Source: Alitta virens (lineage: Eukaryota > Annelida > Polychaeta > Phyllodocida > Nereididae). From it: DNA of 64,000 bases. Made by a program: the position numbers and the translations under genes. Below the pieces are notes generated by a model. It was not told the origin of the DNA and did no database searches. It saw only the letters and a program-made list of their open reading frames with translations. The stretch spans positions 29,085,227 to 29,149,226 of the forward strand of contig OW028576.1 in the NCBI GenBank assembly GCA_932294295.1, read 5' to 3'. Of the stretch, positions 1 through 8,235 are shown in pieces (within the stretch, counting starts at the first letter, position 1; the number at the start of each line of letters is the position of its first letter).

Positions 1-348
1 AAACATGGCTTTATAAGGATAGTTGCTAGACGAGCTAATTTCTTTCCCCTCCAGCGAAACGGAGATTTTCTCAAATAGAGAGTGTAAGCAGTTGTTTATA
101 GCTACTACTTTCTTATTCGCCGCCATAGATGTATTGTCCTGTTTAACAATTTTCAGTTTAACATATAGCTGGCTATTGTAGAGATCCAAAAAGTGTTTTT
201 GCTCGTTGATGTCGAATAGTATAGGACCGTCATCAGTCAGTTGGTTGACCGGTCTGTAATCCATATAATACTGTCTTTCAACATTTTGCTGAAGTGCTGG
301 AGGCGAGAAAAGGTCCAGTTGAGGGAGACTAGTTGTTTTAACATCCAT
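1..348 (-). CDS. Polinton capsid-type protein, N-terminal 116 codons (partial)
   Basis: An open frame starts at ATG 348-346 and runs off the left edge without a stop. Its start overlaps the TAA of the upstream lysine-rich ORF by one base. The visible part contains the pattern typical of a widespread Polinton structural protein: a hydrophobic stretch around LYNSQLYVKLKI, then a motif near NNCLHSLFEKISVSLEGKEI followed by an SS-N-YPY segment. Relatives in animal genomes are often annotated only as uncharacterised. By family context this is most likely the major (double jelly-roll) capsid protein. A different capsid component is possible, because only the N-terminus is seen. Confidence 0.55.
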   Translation of the reverse strand, partial: MDVKTTSLPQLDLFSPPALQQNVERQYYMDYRPVNQLTDDGPILFDINEQKHFLDLYNSQLYVKLKIVKQDNTSMAANKKVVAINNCLHSLFEKISVSLEGKEISSSSNYPYKAMF

Positions 349-683
349 TATTTCTTCTTGCGGTGTTGACTCTTTGGCTTCTTCTTTCCGTATGATTGCT
401 TTCGGGGTTTTGGTTTAGCTTTATTTGAGTAAGTCTTTCTTCTCTTAGCAGGAGGTTTTGGCGCCGCCTTCCTCTTACGTTTAACGGTTGCCATTTCCTC
501 TTTGGTCTGATCTAAAGTTTTTTTAATATCTGATATTAACTCGACCTTGACCGGGGGGGCCCCTTTATGCGTCTTAGGGGTTTCTATAATATATTGAGGA
601 TTGTCTGCTCCTGAATAACGTCTGAGGCCATCAGTTACAAAGGGAGTAGGTCTGTTTTCCTGAGTAGAAAAATATGCTTCCAT
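348..683 (-). CDS. Small lysine-rich basic protein, candidate virion core/DNA-binding protein
   Basis: The frame can be opened further upstream at a TTG (713), but the first ATG is at 683-681, giving 111 residues. The N-terminal half is mixed and proline-containing. From about residue 68 to the end it is nearly half Lys/Arg, with KRKR, KRRK and KKK runs and many prolines. This composition resembles small DNA-condensing proteins of large DNA viruses. No enzymatic motif is visible. It lies between the conserved small protein (23-bp gap) and the capsid gene (1-bp overlap), which fits a structural role. The function is inferred from composition and position only. Confidence 0.6.
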   Translation of the reverse strand: MEAYFSTQENRPTPFVTDGLRRYSGADNPQYIIETPKTHKGAPPVKVELISDIKKTLDQTKEEMATVKRKRKAAPKPPAKRRKTYSNKAKPKPRKQSYGKKKPKSQHRKKK

Positions 684-706
684 TACGGCGGTCTTTGAGG
701 GAATGA

Positions 707-1108
707 CTAGCAAGGCCGTTGTGAGGGTTTATATACAAAGTGTAGAGTGATATGTGTAGTACCATCGCCTAGCTCAAGCTTTTGTTCTGTAGTAGCGTTT
801 AACATGTATATGTGAATACTATCTATAAAGTTTTGTGTGACTGGTACATAGTAAGGTGTCAGATTCATTTCTTGATTGGCTATGTATCTCAGTACATTTA
901 ACTGCTTTTGACCGACAATTGTAGAGTCGCAAATGTTACTACATATGTATACATGGGGGGGAACTGTGGACCTGTATTGGCAGAGAGCAACTTTCCATCC
1001 TTCTCCCAGTCTTAAGGCTCTGTTTAACCTTACTTTGAAATTAACAGAAGTATTTTCAAGATTTTCTGATCTATGATAACTGTTAAGTATAACGTAGAAG
1101 TCATTCAT
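707..1108 (-). CDS. Conserved Polinton small protein (probable structural protein)
   Basis: 133 codons from ATG 1108-1106. The N-terminus (FYVILNSYHRS, then NTSVNFKVRLNRALRLGEGW and KVALCQ) matches a small protein found repeatedly in animal Polintons, whose members begin with FYxTLxS-like sequence followed by N-F-xL and a GxWEVxL motif. The middle VG-x5-LR and the late Y-x-PV...F-x-I-x-I and TLHF strands also fit that family. The pattern suggests a beta-rich protein. The start overlaps the integrase stop region by 8 bp, suggesting co-transcription. No biochemical role is established to my knowledge; a virion component is the natural guess. Confidence 0.65.
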   Translation of the reverse strand: MNDFYVILNSYHRSENLENTSVNFKVRLNRALRLGEGWKVALCQYRSTVPPHVYICSNICDSTIVGQKQLNVLRYIANQEMNLTPYYVPVTQNFIDSIHIYMLNATTEQKLELGDGTTHITLHFVYKPSQRPC

Positions 1109-2192
1109 ATTTTCTTATTTCGGACGTCTTAATCCAAGAGTCAAATTTCTTGCTGTAACCTAGCCAACGAACTAGTGACTCTCTCTTTCCTTGCCTAATG
1201 CGGTATCTGAGAACTTTCTCGATCTTATATAGGTCGTCATCAGTTACCAATACCCCCTGCATCTCAGGCTCATAGAAGCTACCATCGACCCCTTCCTTGT
1301 TTAAATCGATTACTCTATAACGAGGGGGGTGAGATGCTGTTCTTTTGTCAATTATGAAAATTTCCTCTGTCCATTTCCTGTGAAACCCCCTTTCGAACTG
1401 TAACCGGGCTAAAGATAATCTTACTTTATCCTTTATGTTAAATTTATATACAATAGGTGTTTTTTCTCTTTTAAGCTCAAGGGGTAGATATAACTTTTCG
1501 TAAAGCTCTTGTTGATTCTCTATTGTAACTTGTGAAGGAGCCATTCCTATTGAAGAGTGTTTAGTGTTGTTATAACTAGAGACAATCTCGTGAAGATGAT
1601 CGATATATCTATGATCTTGATGTTTTGTAAAAAACTTATATATGCGTGATTTGATGGTTTTGATTACTCGCTCGGCATAGTTTGCATGGTAAACGTTATA
1701 AGCTAGTACATGGTTTATGTTTTTAGTCTTCAAGTAATCCTGGACAATTTTAGCTGTGTATTCTTTACCCTGGTCACTTCTTAACTCTTTTACTTTGAAG
1801 CTGTCCTTGAAAATTTTTTTCATGACTTTAACCATCTCTTCCCCTGTTTTACTTTTCATGGGTTCAATTCTTAGATATCTTGAAAATAAATCGATGAATA
1901 TTGCCAGGTATTTTACTCTATCATTACTCTTGCTAAATTTCTGAACATCCATTAAGTCAGTATCCATAATCTCATTCATTTCTCCTACTATGATAGATTC
2001 GCGTTTAAACTTTAGTGTAGGGTGTTTGTGTACCAGATAGGTGTACTGTCCTGATAACCAGTTCTTTACATCTTTGAACTTGAGCTTGAGGGGGTTACCG
2101 TCGGTTTTTATACTCTGCCAGAGTTTGATTATTCCTGAGTAACTACCGGGTTTACTAGGGTTGTAGTAAATCGATTTTAAATAATTATCCAT
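1101..2192 (-). CDS. Polinton retroviral-type integrase with C-terminal chromodomain
   Basis: 363 codons from ATG 2192-2190, uninterrupted. The DDE core is visible: first Asp in MDTDLMDVQ (about residue 79), second in LRSDQGKEY (D140), Glu in NYAERVIKT (E174), with 33 residues between the second Asp and the Glu. An SH3-like strand follows (FNIKDKVRLS, about 251-260). A chromodomain closes the protein (about 321-355, YKIEKVL...VRWLGY...SWI), typical of Polinton c-integrases, which insert the element and give 6-bp target duplications. No clear N-terminal HHCC zinc finger is seen. The ORF overlaps both neighbours by 8 bp. All catalytic residues are present, so this copy may be young. Confidence 0.93.
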   Translation of the reverse strand: MDNYLKSIYYNPSKPGSYSGIIKLWQSIKTDGNPLKLKFKDVKNWLSGQYTYLVHKHPTLKFKRESIIVGEMNEIMDTDLMDVQKFSKSNDRVKYLAIFIDLFSRYLRIEPMKSKTGEEMVKVMKKIFKDSFKVKELRSDQGKEYTAKIVQDYLKTKNINHVLAYNVYHANYAERVIKTIKSRIYKFFTKHQDHRYIDHLHEIVSSYNNTKHSSIGMAPSQVTIENQQELYEKLYLPLELKREKTPIVYKFNIKDKVRLSLARLQFERGFHRKWTEEIFIIDKRTASHPPRYRVIDLNKEGVDGSFYEPEMQGVLVTDDDLYKIEKVLRYRIRQGKRESLVRWLGYSKKFDSWIKTSEIRKYE

Positions 2193-2502
2193 TATTGAGT
2201 AATACTCTTCTGTCTTTTATAGTAGGGTTCGGGAGAAGAAATCCTATACTACTGCTTAAAAGTCCTACCCAGAGCTCGCTCAGGGGGTGACTGATTGATA
2301 GATTGACGATACATGCTATTATTACTACATAGAGTATGATAATTTGGCTAAAAAATACGACCTCGCTCTTAGGGATTTTAATCCCCAAGACTTGCCAATT
2401 CTCGTTGTTTAACGACTGAGTCTCCATGACAAACTGATCACGATTTTGTTTCACATCTTTATTTATAGCGTATGTGGAAAATTTCACAGACATAATTATC
2501 AT
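2185..2502 (-). CDS. Two-helix membrane protein of Polinton type
   Basis: 105 codons from ATG 2502-2500. Residues about 49-70 (beginning FFSQIIILYVVIIACIVNL) and about 77-90 (WVGLLSSSIGFLLP) form two hydrophobic segments, followed by a PNPTIK tail. The pairing of an FxQxIIxY helix with a LLSSxxGxLLPNP helix recurs in Polintons, so it is a conserved but uncharacterised component. The C-terminus overlaps the integrase start by 8 bp, pointing to one transcript. A virion membrane or entry-associated role is conceivable but is not shown by the sequence. Confidence 0.65.
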   Translation of the reverse strand: MIIMSVKFSTYAINKDVKQNRDQFVMETQSLNNENWQVLGIKIPKSEVVFFSQIIILYVVIIACIVNLSISHPLSELWVGLLSSSIGFLLPNPTIKDRRVLLNNG

Positions 2503-2662
2503 GTAGAAATAGTTAAATCACCACATAGGTGGTAAAAATTCCACAATTAAGCTTTGCCTAGTATATACATATGCACAAACGACTAGCTTTATATATATAT
2601 ATATATATATTTACATGATATATACACCTTTCAGTATATTTACATATGTACATATTAACCAG
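2503..2662. other. AT-rich spacer between polymerase and membrane-protein genes
   Basis: No ORF is present. It contains a TA dinucleotide run at about 2590-2611 and several TATATA strings. It is the only sizeable gap inside the visible Polinton genes, so it probably holds the polymerase 3' end signals and the promoter for the integrase group, but no specific element can be proven. Confidence 0.4.
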
Positions 2663-5600
2663 CTAATAACCATATGGTAGAGTGTCGTAACTGTCTAGTG
2701 ATACCCTTTTGGTATATACTAATCTTACAGTCTTGTAAGCTGCCTTGTTAAAGACGCTACCATGTACTTTATCTCTAACAAACATATTGTAGGTAGGTAG
2801 TCTGATGACCTGCCCCCTGGTTACGACTTGTTGGATGTTGTCAAAAGTGACGAGCTGACGGTTGACAGGGTTCATGACAATACCCTTGAATTTGACTATT
2901 TCAGTGTTGTCGTTAAGTCTGTAACTGTAGGACTTCGGTCCTGAAGAAATGAATGCTGTTATGTATGCCCCTGATGGTAACTCGTCGGTCAGCTGACCAA
3001 GAAAATCTCCTAGGGGGGGCATATCTTGACCTTCAAGGGATGTGAAGATGACAGAGTCTGTGTCCATGTAGAGAACCCTTCGTTCCAGCTGTTCTATGAG
3101 ACTGTAGAGTTTTAGTCTTGCCCAACATGTTGTAAATGACGCGACGACATCATTAGTCTTGATATTGTCAGGTTCAAAAGTTTCTCTACTTCTTGTTTCT
3201 ACCAGCAGGCAGTCTTCGTTGACCATGTAGATCATCAAGATTTCGGTCGATGTGTCATTGGCTAGTTGTTTGAATTTGGAGGGGTCAAAGATGTACCGAC
3301 TTTTGGACTGGTTCGGCTTCTCTCCAAATTTCCCCCAAAAACTGTTGAGTGCCAGCTTGGCTACAGTTCTTAGACCTTGGTTATGGCAGATGTTTTCCTG
3401 CCTCAGCATTATCCCCTCTGCTTCTTGGTAGTTTTGGATGTAGGTCTTGCGATCTTCTAGATCTTTGACCCATCCAGGGTATCCTGAAGACTCTTGCTTA
3501 ATTCTGAGGAATGTATCAACATACTCCCTGAACAAGGTGTCTGAAGATTTTTCCCAGTGATAAACCTCATAAATCTTGATGACGGTGTAGCCTTTCTCTA
3601 CTGCCTTCAGGATTTCAGGGGTGCAGTAGGTTCCTATAAGGGATCTCTGTTCAATGCTGCATTGACATGGTAACTGGTTGTGTCCGTCAGCGCATGTTCT
3701 GCATAGGGGGAATTTGAGTCGTCCTCCTGATCGGTATGGTAGAACGGGGTGATAGAGGCCTCTTGGAGGTAATATTTTAATTTTGGCTATGCCAAAGTAG
3801 GACTCCATTGTGTAGTCAAAATCCTTGGTTAAAATGCGAGGGTGGCCTACTGGGAGAGAGTTATATTTGTTTACCGAGGGATAGAGACTTGTGTAATCGT
3901 AATAATGGATCTTCTCCCCCTTTTCTGCCTGGTAATGGAGACGTACTGATGATGTCCGTCCTCCGAAGAACGAGTCGCGGATGTTGAGTCTTGGGGGGAT
4001 ATCGAGCGATGAGATGAAATCCTTCATCTCCCGAGTGTCTTTGACTTGCATGTCAAACTGACATTCCCATACAGTGATGACTGTCGAGTTTTTGGTCTTT
4101 AGAAAGGTCTCTCGTTGCAAGGTCTTCTGGTAGAGCTCTTCCATTGTCTGATTATTGTAATTGTCTTTGATAGATCTATCGGGGAAGCAGGATGGGCATC
4201 CATGCCATCTACAGCCATAAAACTCGTAGAGTACCCCGTTGCCGTCCGCTCCGTCTACTCTGTATTGACCTACTGAAAGCTCGCCTATATTGCGAGCATG
4301 CTGTATGAATATCTTGTTGCTATAACTTAGATATTCAAGCCATTGAATAGCCTTGTAACTATGACCGTACCGGGCTACGTAACCTTGAGGTGGAATGTGA
4401 GCAATGTCTGAGTTTAGGAAGGTTTTCTCTTTAATCTTGTCGTCTGGATATGGCTGATCCTTGCTGTAATATTGTCCTCCTACCCTTGTGACTTCGACGG
4501 TGGTATTGTTTTCAAGGGTTACCTGGTAACGTTCCTTGAGAAAGTTTTGTCTGAATATCTGCATGCATGTGGAGGCTATGGTGACCTGAGAGAACGGATC
4601 GACCTCCATGGCTCCTGTCTCAGTTTCTATGCTAGTTATGTCCTTGATGAGTTGACGGAATTTCATGCATGCTTCCCTAAGAATCTTGACATCAGTCCTA
4701 CAGTACTCTTCCATGTCTTTGTGCATGTCATAAGGCCCTTGTATACTTTTGTACCATTGTAGATCAATGTCTTTACCATAGAGCTCTACAGGAGGGTAAT
4801 GCGGGAAACATCTCTGATGAAAGTGTTGTCTTGTATTGAACATGTGAGGAAAATCGCCCTTCTTTAATGATGATGAGAGTCCTAGTGTCTTGGGTAGTTT
4901 TTTGAGAGCCATTGGTAGGAAGTTGAGCGAATCTATGAATCTGATGTTGGTTTGGGGTACATGCATGTACATTATTTTTGTCCCGACTTTGGTGAGAGAA
5001 GGCTGAATCCCATTCTGAAGTAGGTAACCTTGCAGGAAGAGGAAGTCGTATCCTTTCCCGTTGTGAGCAATGCATGTGTAGCCCTTGTGTTTGTCATTGA
5101 TTAACCATTTGCCGAAATCTTGAACAGTGTTGTCTCCTTTAAAAATTACTTCCTTCTGGTAACAATCTTGACATGCTTGTTTATTGTCATGGGTGAGACA
5201 TCTGATACCGCATTGAGGGCAGTGTGTCTGATCGTCGTCGCATTCATCGCAGATAGATTGAGCTACGACGAAGTTGGGTAGGTGTTGTTGAAGTCCGCAG
5301 TACCATTTGTCGCAGTTTCTGCATCTTCTACATGGTGAACAGATGTAGCCGTCTGTACATGTAGTACAGTCGTTCTTCTTTGACCGTTGATGGTAACCTT
5401 TCTGACATTGGAATATTTCGTCCTGTGTAGATTCGAAATCGAAGTAAATGAATTTTCCTGTACCGACTTTTGGCGAAGCTGCTCTCATGTAACAAAGATG
5501 TTCTCCTGTAAAGTAGCCTTGACAGAGACGACATTGCCAATCTCCGCAGACATGGTCCTCTTTGGATCTTTTCAGTGTATCAAGCAGTTTATTACATCCT

Positions 5601-5776
5601 GTGCAAAAGTAGTATCGTTGACATTTGGACGGTTTTTCTTCTCCTCTGAGAGAGCCAGTCTTGTAAATCTCTGTCTGTCGATGGTTTGAAAAACAGTCTG
5701 AACTGCGACATGTTCTATTGCAGTCTGGACATTTGATGGCTTGCTCCCATGCGCAATCTTTTCTCAGACAGACCAT
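2663..5776 (-). CDS. Protein-primed family B DNA polymerase (Polinton PolB), catalytic part
   Basis: 1037 codons from ATG 5776-5774. Zn-ribbon cysteines open the protein (CPDCNRTC, CTGC, CRLC). Exonuclease motifs follow: Exo I FDFE (112-115), Exo II HNGKGYD (238-244), Exo III YCRTDVKIL (358-366). A Vsr-like EFYGCRWHGCPSC segment lies at 518-530. Polymerase motif A is DYTSLYPS (627-634), motif B KLALNSFWGKFG (807-818) and motif C YMDTDS (903-908). All catalytic acids are present. Compatible coding (further paired cysteines) continues upstream of this ATG in the same frame to an in-frame TAA at 5849-5851. The true N-terminus is therefore probably in the next two ORFs and this start may be secondary. 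A cysteine-rich stretch (about 124-160) between Exo I and Exo II looks longer than usual. Confidence 0.95.
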   Translation of the reverse strand: MVCLRKDCAWEQAIKCPDCNRTCRSSDCFSNHRQTEIYKTGSLRGEEKPSKCQRYYFCTGCNKLLDTLKRSKEDHVCGDWQCRLCQGYFTGEHLCYMRAASPKVGTGKFIYFDFESTQDEIFQCQKGYHQRSKKNDCTTCTDGYICSPCRRCRNCDKWYCGLQQHLPNFVVAQSICDECDDDQTHCPQCGIRCLTHDNKQACQDCYQKEVIFKGDNTVQDFGKWLINDKHKGYTCIAHNGKGYDFLFLQGYLLQNGIQPSLTKVGTKIMYMHVPQTNIRFIDSLNFLPMALKKLPKTLGLSSSLKKGDFPHMFNTRQHFHQRCFPHYPPVELYGKDIDLQWYKSIQGPYDMHKDMEEYCRTDVKILREACMKFRQLIKDITSIETETGAMEVDPFSQVTIASTCMQIFRQNFLKERYQVTLENNTTVEVTRVGGQYYSKDQPYPDDKIKEKTFLNSDIAHIPPQGYVARYGHSYKAIQWLEYLSYSNKIFIQHARNIGELSVGQYRVDGADGNGVLYEFYGCRWHGCPSCFPDRSIKDNYNNQTMEELYQKTLQRETFLKTKNSTVITVWECQFDMQVKDTREMKDFISSLDIPPRLNIRDSFFGGRTSSVRLHYQAEKGEKIHYYDYTSLYPSVNKYNSLPVGHPRILTKDFDYTMESYFGIAKIKILPPRGLYHPVLPYRSGGRLKFPLCRTCADGHNQLPCQCSIEQRSLIGTYCTPEILKAVEKGYTVIKIYEVYHWEKSSDTLFREYVDTFLRIKQESSGYPGWVKDLEDRKTYIQNYQEAEGIMLRQENICHNQGLRTVAKLALNSFWGKFGEKPNQSKSRYIFDPSKFKQLANDTSTEILMIYMVNEDCLLVETRSRETFEPDNIKTNDVVASFTTCWARLKLYSLIEQLERRVLYMDTDSVIFTSLEGQDMPPLGDFLGQLTDELPSGAYITAFISSGPKSYSYRLNDNTEIVKFKGIVMNPVNRQLVTFDNIQQVVTRGQVIRLPTYNMFVRDKVHGSVFNKAAYKTVRLVYTKRVSLDSYDTLPYGY

Positions 5777-5848
5777 ACATTTATTTTTACAGAAGTGTAT
5801 TGTATTTTTGTTGTGATATTTGAGACATTCTGTACAGATCTCTTTATT

Positions 5849-6286
5849 TTAGAAGAGGCCTGATAGTGAAGTTATGCTGTGGAAATGTTCTCCGTCTTTG
5901 TAAAGAAATATCTTGTCCTCTCTAGACTTGGAACCTGCATAGATTATCTCAAGACATGTATCTTTGTCTATGACGATGATCTGTATGTTGAGATGGTCTT
6001 CGATCTTGCAGAATTCTCTTATTTCAAGTTGCCTATCTGAGGGGAGGTTTACTTCTTTAAGAAGTCGAAGTGCTCTCCCTAACTGGGGATTTGGACCTTT
6101 TCTGTGTGCTGTTGAGGCTCGACGGAGATGTATGTAGGTGGCGTCCTGTCTCAGTTTGGCTATGCAGACAGTTATTGCTCGTGTAGCGCAAGTGTAGTCG
6201 TTGGGTATTTCAGGGATGTATACCATACATTTTTTCCTGATGATGGAATTGTTCTTGTCTTTGATGTCGGTGTTAGTGATGGTCAA
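5849..6286 (-). CDS. OTU-like cysteine-protease domain of Polinton PolB (separate ORF here)
   Basis: About 145 codons. The frame opens at a TTG (6286-6284), not ATG, and overlaps the end of the preceding ORF by four bases, so it is unlikely to start a protein on its own. The sequence PNDYTCATRAI near the N-terminus carries the Asp-x2-Cys of OTU-type peptidases, and EHFHSITSLSGLF at the end supplies the histidine. In Polintons and related viruses this domain normally sits within one polymerase polypeptide between an N-terminal module and the Zn-ribbon. Here it ends at TAA 5849-5851 in the same frame as the downstream polymerase. It is best read as the middle piece of a broken or recoded PolB gene. 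Confidence 0.75.
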   Translation of the reverse strand: MTITNTDIKDKNNSIIRKKCMVYIPEIPNDYTCATRAITVCIAKLRQDATYIHLRRASTAHRKGPNPQLGRALRLLKEVNLPSDRQLEIREFCKIEDHLNIQIIVIDKDTCLEIIYAGSKSREDKIFLYKDGEHFHSITSLSGLF

Positions 6287-6792
6287 CGGCCGATTTGTTT
6301 TCTTGGTCTGGATAGGTAGCTGAGTAGTAGTCTATGAAGGGGTATTGTTATGTAAGATCTACCACCCCCTCTGTCATGATGAAGAGTCCCTACTTCTACC
6401 TGAAATGAGCTGTCTACGCTCATGTTCTGGTCTGATTGCAGGACTTTTTCCAATCTGTCCATGATAGTCTTTGCTGTGATGAGGTTTTGAGGTCTCATGT
6501 GAATGACAATGTCTTGCTTGAGATCATTATGCTGAATAATTACCCTGGCTCTGTCTTCAGGGTCGTTGTGTTGAGCTGCTCTGTCAATAACCTCTTGAAA
6601 CATATCCTCAAGTTCTTGATGTATGTCAAGTAATCTGTGACCAACATAAGCTTGGTTAAATGTAGCTCTGAAGTTTCTTTCTTCATACCCGAATCTCCTA
6701 GCAACTCTGTGTTGAGTTTGGGTGATCTGGTAGGGTAAAAGTCTTGGAATCTTTGCTCGGGGTGGAGGTGGTGACAAGCTCCTCTTAGCCAT
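6283..6792 (-). CDS. N-terminal module of Polinton PolB (separate ORF here)
   Basis: 169 codons from ATG 6792-6790, the first gene after the noncoding end. It starts with a basic proline-rich leader (MAKRSLSPPPPRAK). Residues about 84-144 (starting RARVIIQHNDLKQDIVIH, then a VLQSDQNMSVDSSFQVEVGTL stretch and GGGRSY) match the module that begins many Polinton polymerases, in which a D/N-x-L strand, an IExVLQS helix and a G-rich turn recur. It ends with TGA 6285-6283, overlapping the next frame. No catalytic residues are recognised. A frame change is needed near its end to join the OTU domain. Confidence 0.7.
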   Translation of the reverse strand: MAKRSLSPPPPRAKIPRLLPYQITQTQHRVARRFGYEERNFRATFNQAYVGHRLLDIHQELEDMFQEVIDRAAQHNDPEDRARVIIQHNDLKQDIVIHMRPQNLITAKTIMDRLEKVLQSDQNMSVDSSFQVEVGTLHHDRGGGRSYITIPLHRLLLSYLSRPRKQIGR

Positions 6793-6824
6793 GATGACTG
6801 TATGATAGCTGAAGATTGTGACTT

Positions 6825-6833
6825 CCTTATATA
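6825..6833 (-). promoter_or_regulatory. Candidate TATA box for the polymerase gene
   Basis: On the minus strand the sequence reads TATATAAGG, 33 nt upstream of the ATG at 6792. Initiation about 25-30 nt downstream would leave almost no leader. The match is good, but the surrounding DNA is AT-rich, so chance is possible. Confidence 0.4.
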
Positions 6834-7036
6834 CTAGTTATTATGTAATAACAGTATTTTTAGATCTATATAAAAGATATGTCCTCCTGGCCTAGAGACA
6901 GTGACATATGATGTGATCATAAACCTGTCATGGTCTTTCATGTGTGTGTGTATTGAAGCGTAACCCTCTCTACTTCAATAGAAATAAATAACTCAATATA
7001 TACCCCTCTGGCATTTTTATACTTTTGTAAAAATAA

Positions 7037-7233
7037 ATTTTTGTTCTTTTTATGACAATGGTGTTTGTGACTTGAGGGCATGCACTGATGCGGAACTACA
7101 TCCTTTGTGTAATTATGAGTCAGCCAAAAATGCAGACTGTAAAATTAAATTTTTGTTCTTTTTATGACAATGGTGTTTGTGACTTGAGGGCATGCACTGA
7201 TGCGAAACTACATCCTTTGTGTAATTATGAGTC
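7037..7233. repeat. Direct duplication, about 95 bp at 112-bp spacing
   Basis: Two nearly identical copies start at 7037 and 7149, each running from an AAATTTTTGTTC start to a TAATTATGAGTCA end. They differ at only a few positions. It sits between the Polinton polymerase promoter region and the AT-rich repeat block. No coding content is evident. Confidence 0.85.
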
Positions 7234-7319
7234 ATCCAGTGAATCTGGTTTGCACTGGTATTGCCAAAAAAATAATAATCTATTATGATACTAAGGCAAG
7301 TTATCATTAAAGAAAATAA

Positions 7320-8010
7320 ATAGTTAACAATGTTATGTAATGAATATAATTAGCTCATGAATATTAATATCTCATGAATATTAATTAGCCACCCCCCATT
7401 TGTCACTAACAAATTTATAGTGAAAATAATTATGGTCACTAATGATGTTATGTAACAATTTTAGTTAGCACTAAAGAAAATAATTATGATCACTAACTAT
7501 GTTATGCAACAATTTAAATTATCACTAAAGAAAATAATTATGATCACTAACTATGTTATGTAATTATGAATATTAATTAGCTCATGAATACTAATTAGCT
7601 CATGAATACTAATTAGCTCATGAATACTAATTAGTGATGAATATTAATATATCATGAATATTAATTAGCCACACCCCTTTGTCACTAACAAATTCATAGT
7701 GAGAATAATTATGGTCACTAATGATGTTATGTAACAATTTTAGTTAGCACTAGAGAAAATAATTATGATCACTAACGATGTTATGCAACAATTTTAATTA
7801 TCACTAAAGAAAATATTATGATCACTAACTATGTTATGTAACAATTTAAATTATCACAAAAGAAAATGTTTTCGATCATTAACGAGTTATGTAACAAGTT
7901 AATTATAATGATGTTATGTAATTATGAATATTAATTAGCTCATGAATACTAATTAGCTCATGAATACTAATTAGCTCATGAATACTAATTATGAATACTA
8001 ATTAGCCACG
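7320..8010. repeat. AT-rich higher-order direct repeats, possible Polinton subterminal region
   Basis: Two sub-repeats alternate. One is about 50-60 bp and combines 'cactaaagaaaataatta', 'tgatcactaa' and 'gttatgtaaca'. The other is an 18-19 bp unit ('gctcatgaatactaatta') in runs at 7570-7640 and 7925-8000. A landmark 'ttagccac' plus C-rich tract recurs at 7385, 7665 and 8002, showing a unit of about 280-340 bp. No genes lie in it. Polinton ends often carry tandem repeats, so this may be the subterminal region, but that is inference. Confidence 0.75.
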
Positions 8011-8069
8011 CCCCCTATGACACACCACCTTTGGCCACGCCCCTTTTTGGGCACTCAAAGTGAGTGTCC

Positions 8070-8235
8070 TACCCTACTATATACGGTAGTAGCAAACTCA
8101 TCCAAATTTCAGGCCATATCCAGCAGTAGAGAAGAAATCCAGTTAGACATCCAAATTGAAGGTGACTTAATAAAATCTGCAAGCATTGTTAAGCTGTGTG
8201 GTATTCACATTGATAGCAAACTAAATTATAATCAC
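8070..8235 (+). mobile_element. Decayed LINE reverse transcriptase, C-terminal fragment
   Basis: The plus-strand frame reads VVANSSKFQAI, then an IEGDLIKSASIVKLCGIHID stretch and KLNYNHH. This is the region after the catalytic motifs in many non-LTR retrotransposon reverse transcriptases, where NP/SxKFQ, VKLLGVxID and L-x-F-x-x-H recur. Flanking frames are broken. The continuation is seen about 0.7 kb further on (8955-9180), so the copy is interrupted. The clade cannot be assigned. Confidence 0.7.

Larger units (their letters stand above)
1..8010 (-). mobile_element. Polinton/Maverick element, partial (one end)
   Basis: Minus-strand genes in this block form a recognisable Polinton set: capsid-like protein, chromodomain integrase, small conserved proteins and protein-primed DNA polymerase B. 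They are closely packed: neighbours overlap by 1 bp at 348 and by 8 bp at 1101-1108 and 2185-2192. No introns are needed. The packaging ATPase, maturation protease and rest of the capsid gene are absent and presumably lie left of the window. The right limit is uncertain: genes stop at 6792, a repeat-rich AT block runs to about 8010, and LINE debris begins after that. No terminal inverted repeat can be confirmed because the other end is not visible. The Polinton identity is very secure; the boundary is inferred. Confidence 0.9.

Noticed and set aside
4472..5689. Plus-strand and alternative-frame ORFs inside the polymerase gene
   Set aside because: Shadows of a strongly supported minus-strand coding frame with all polymerase motifs.
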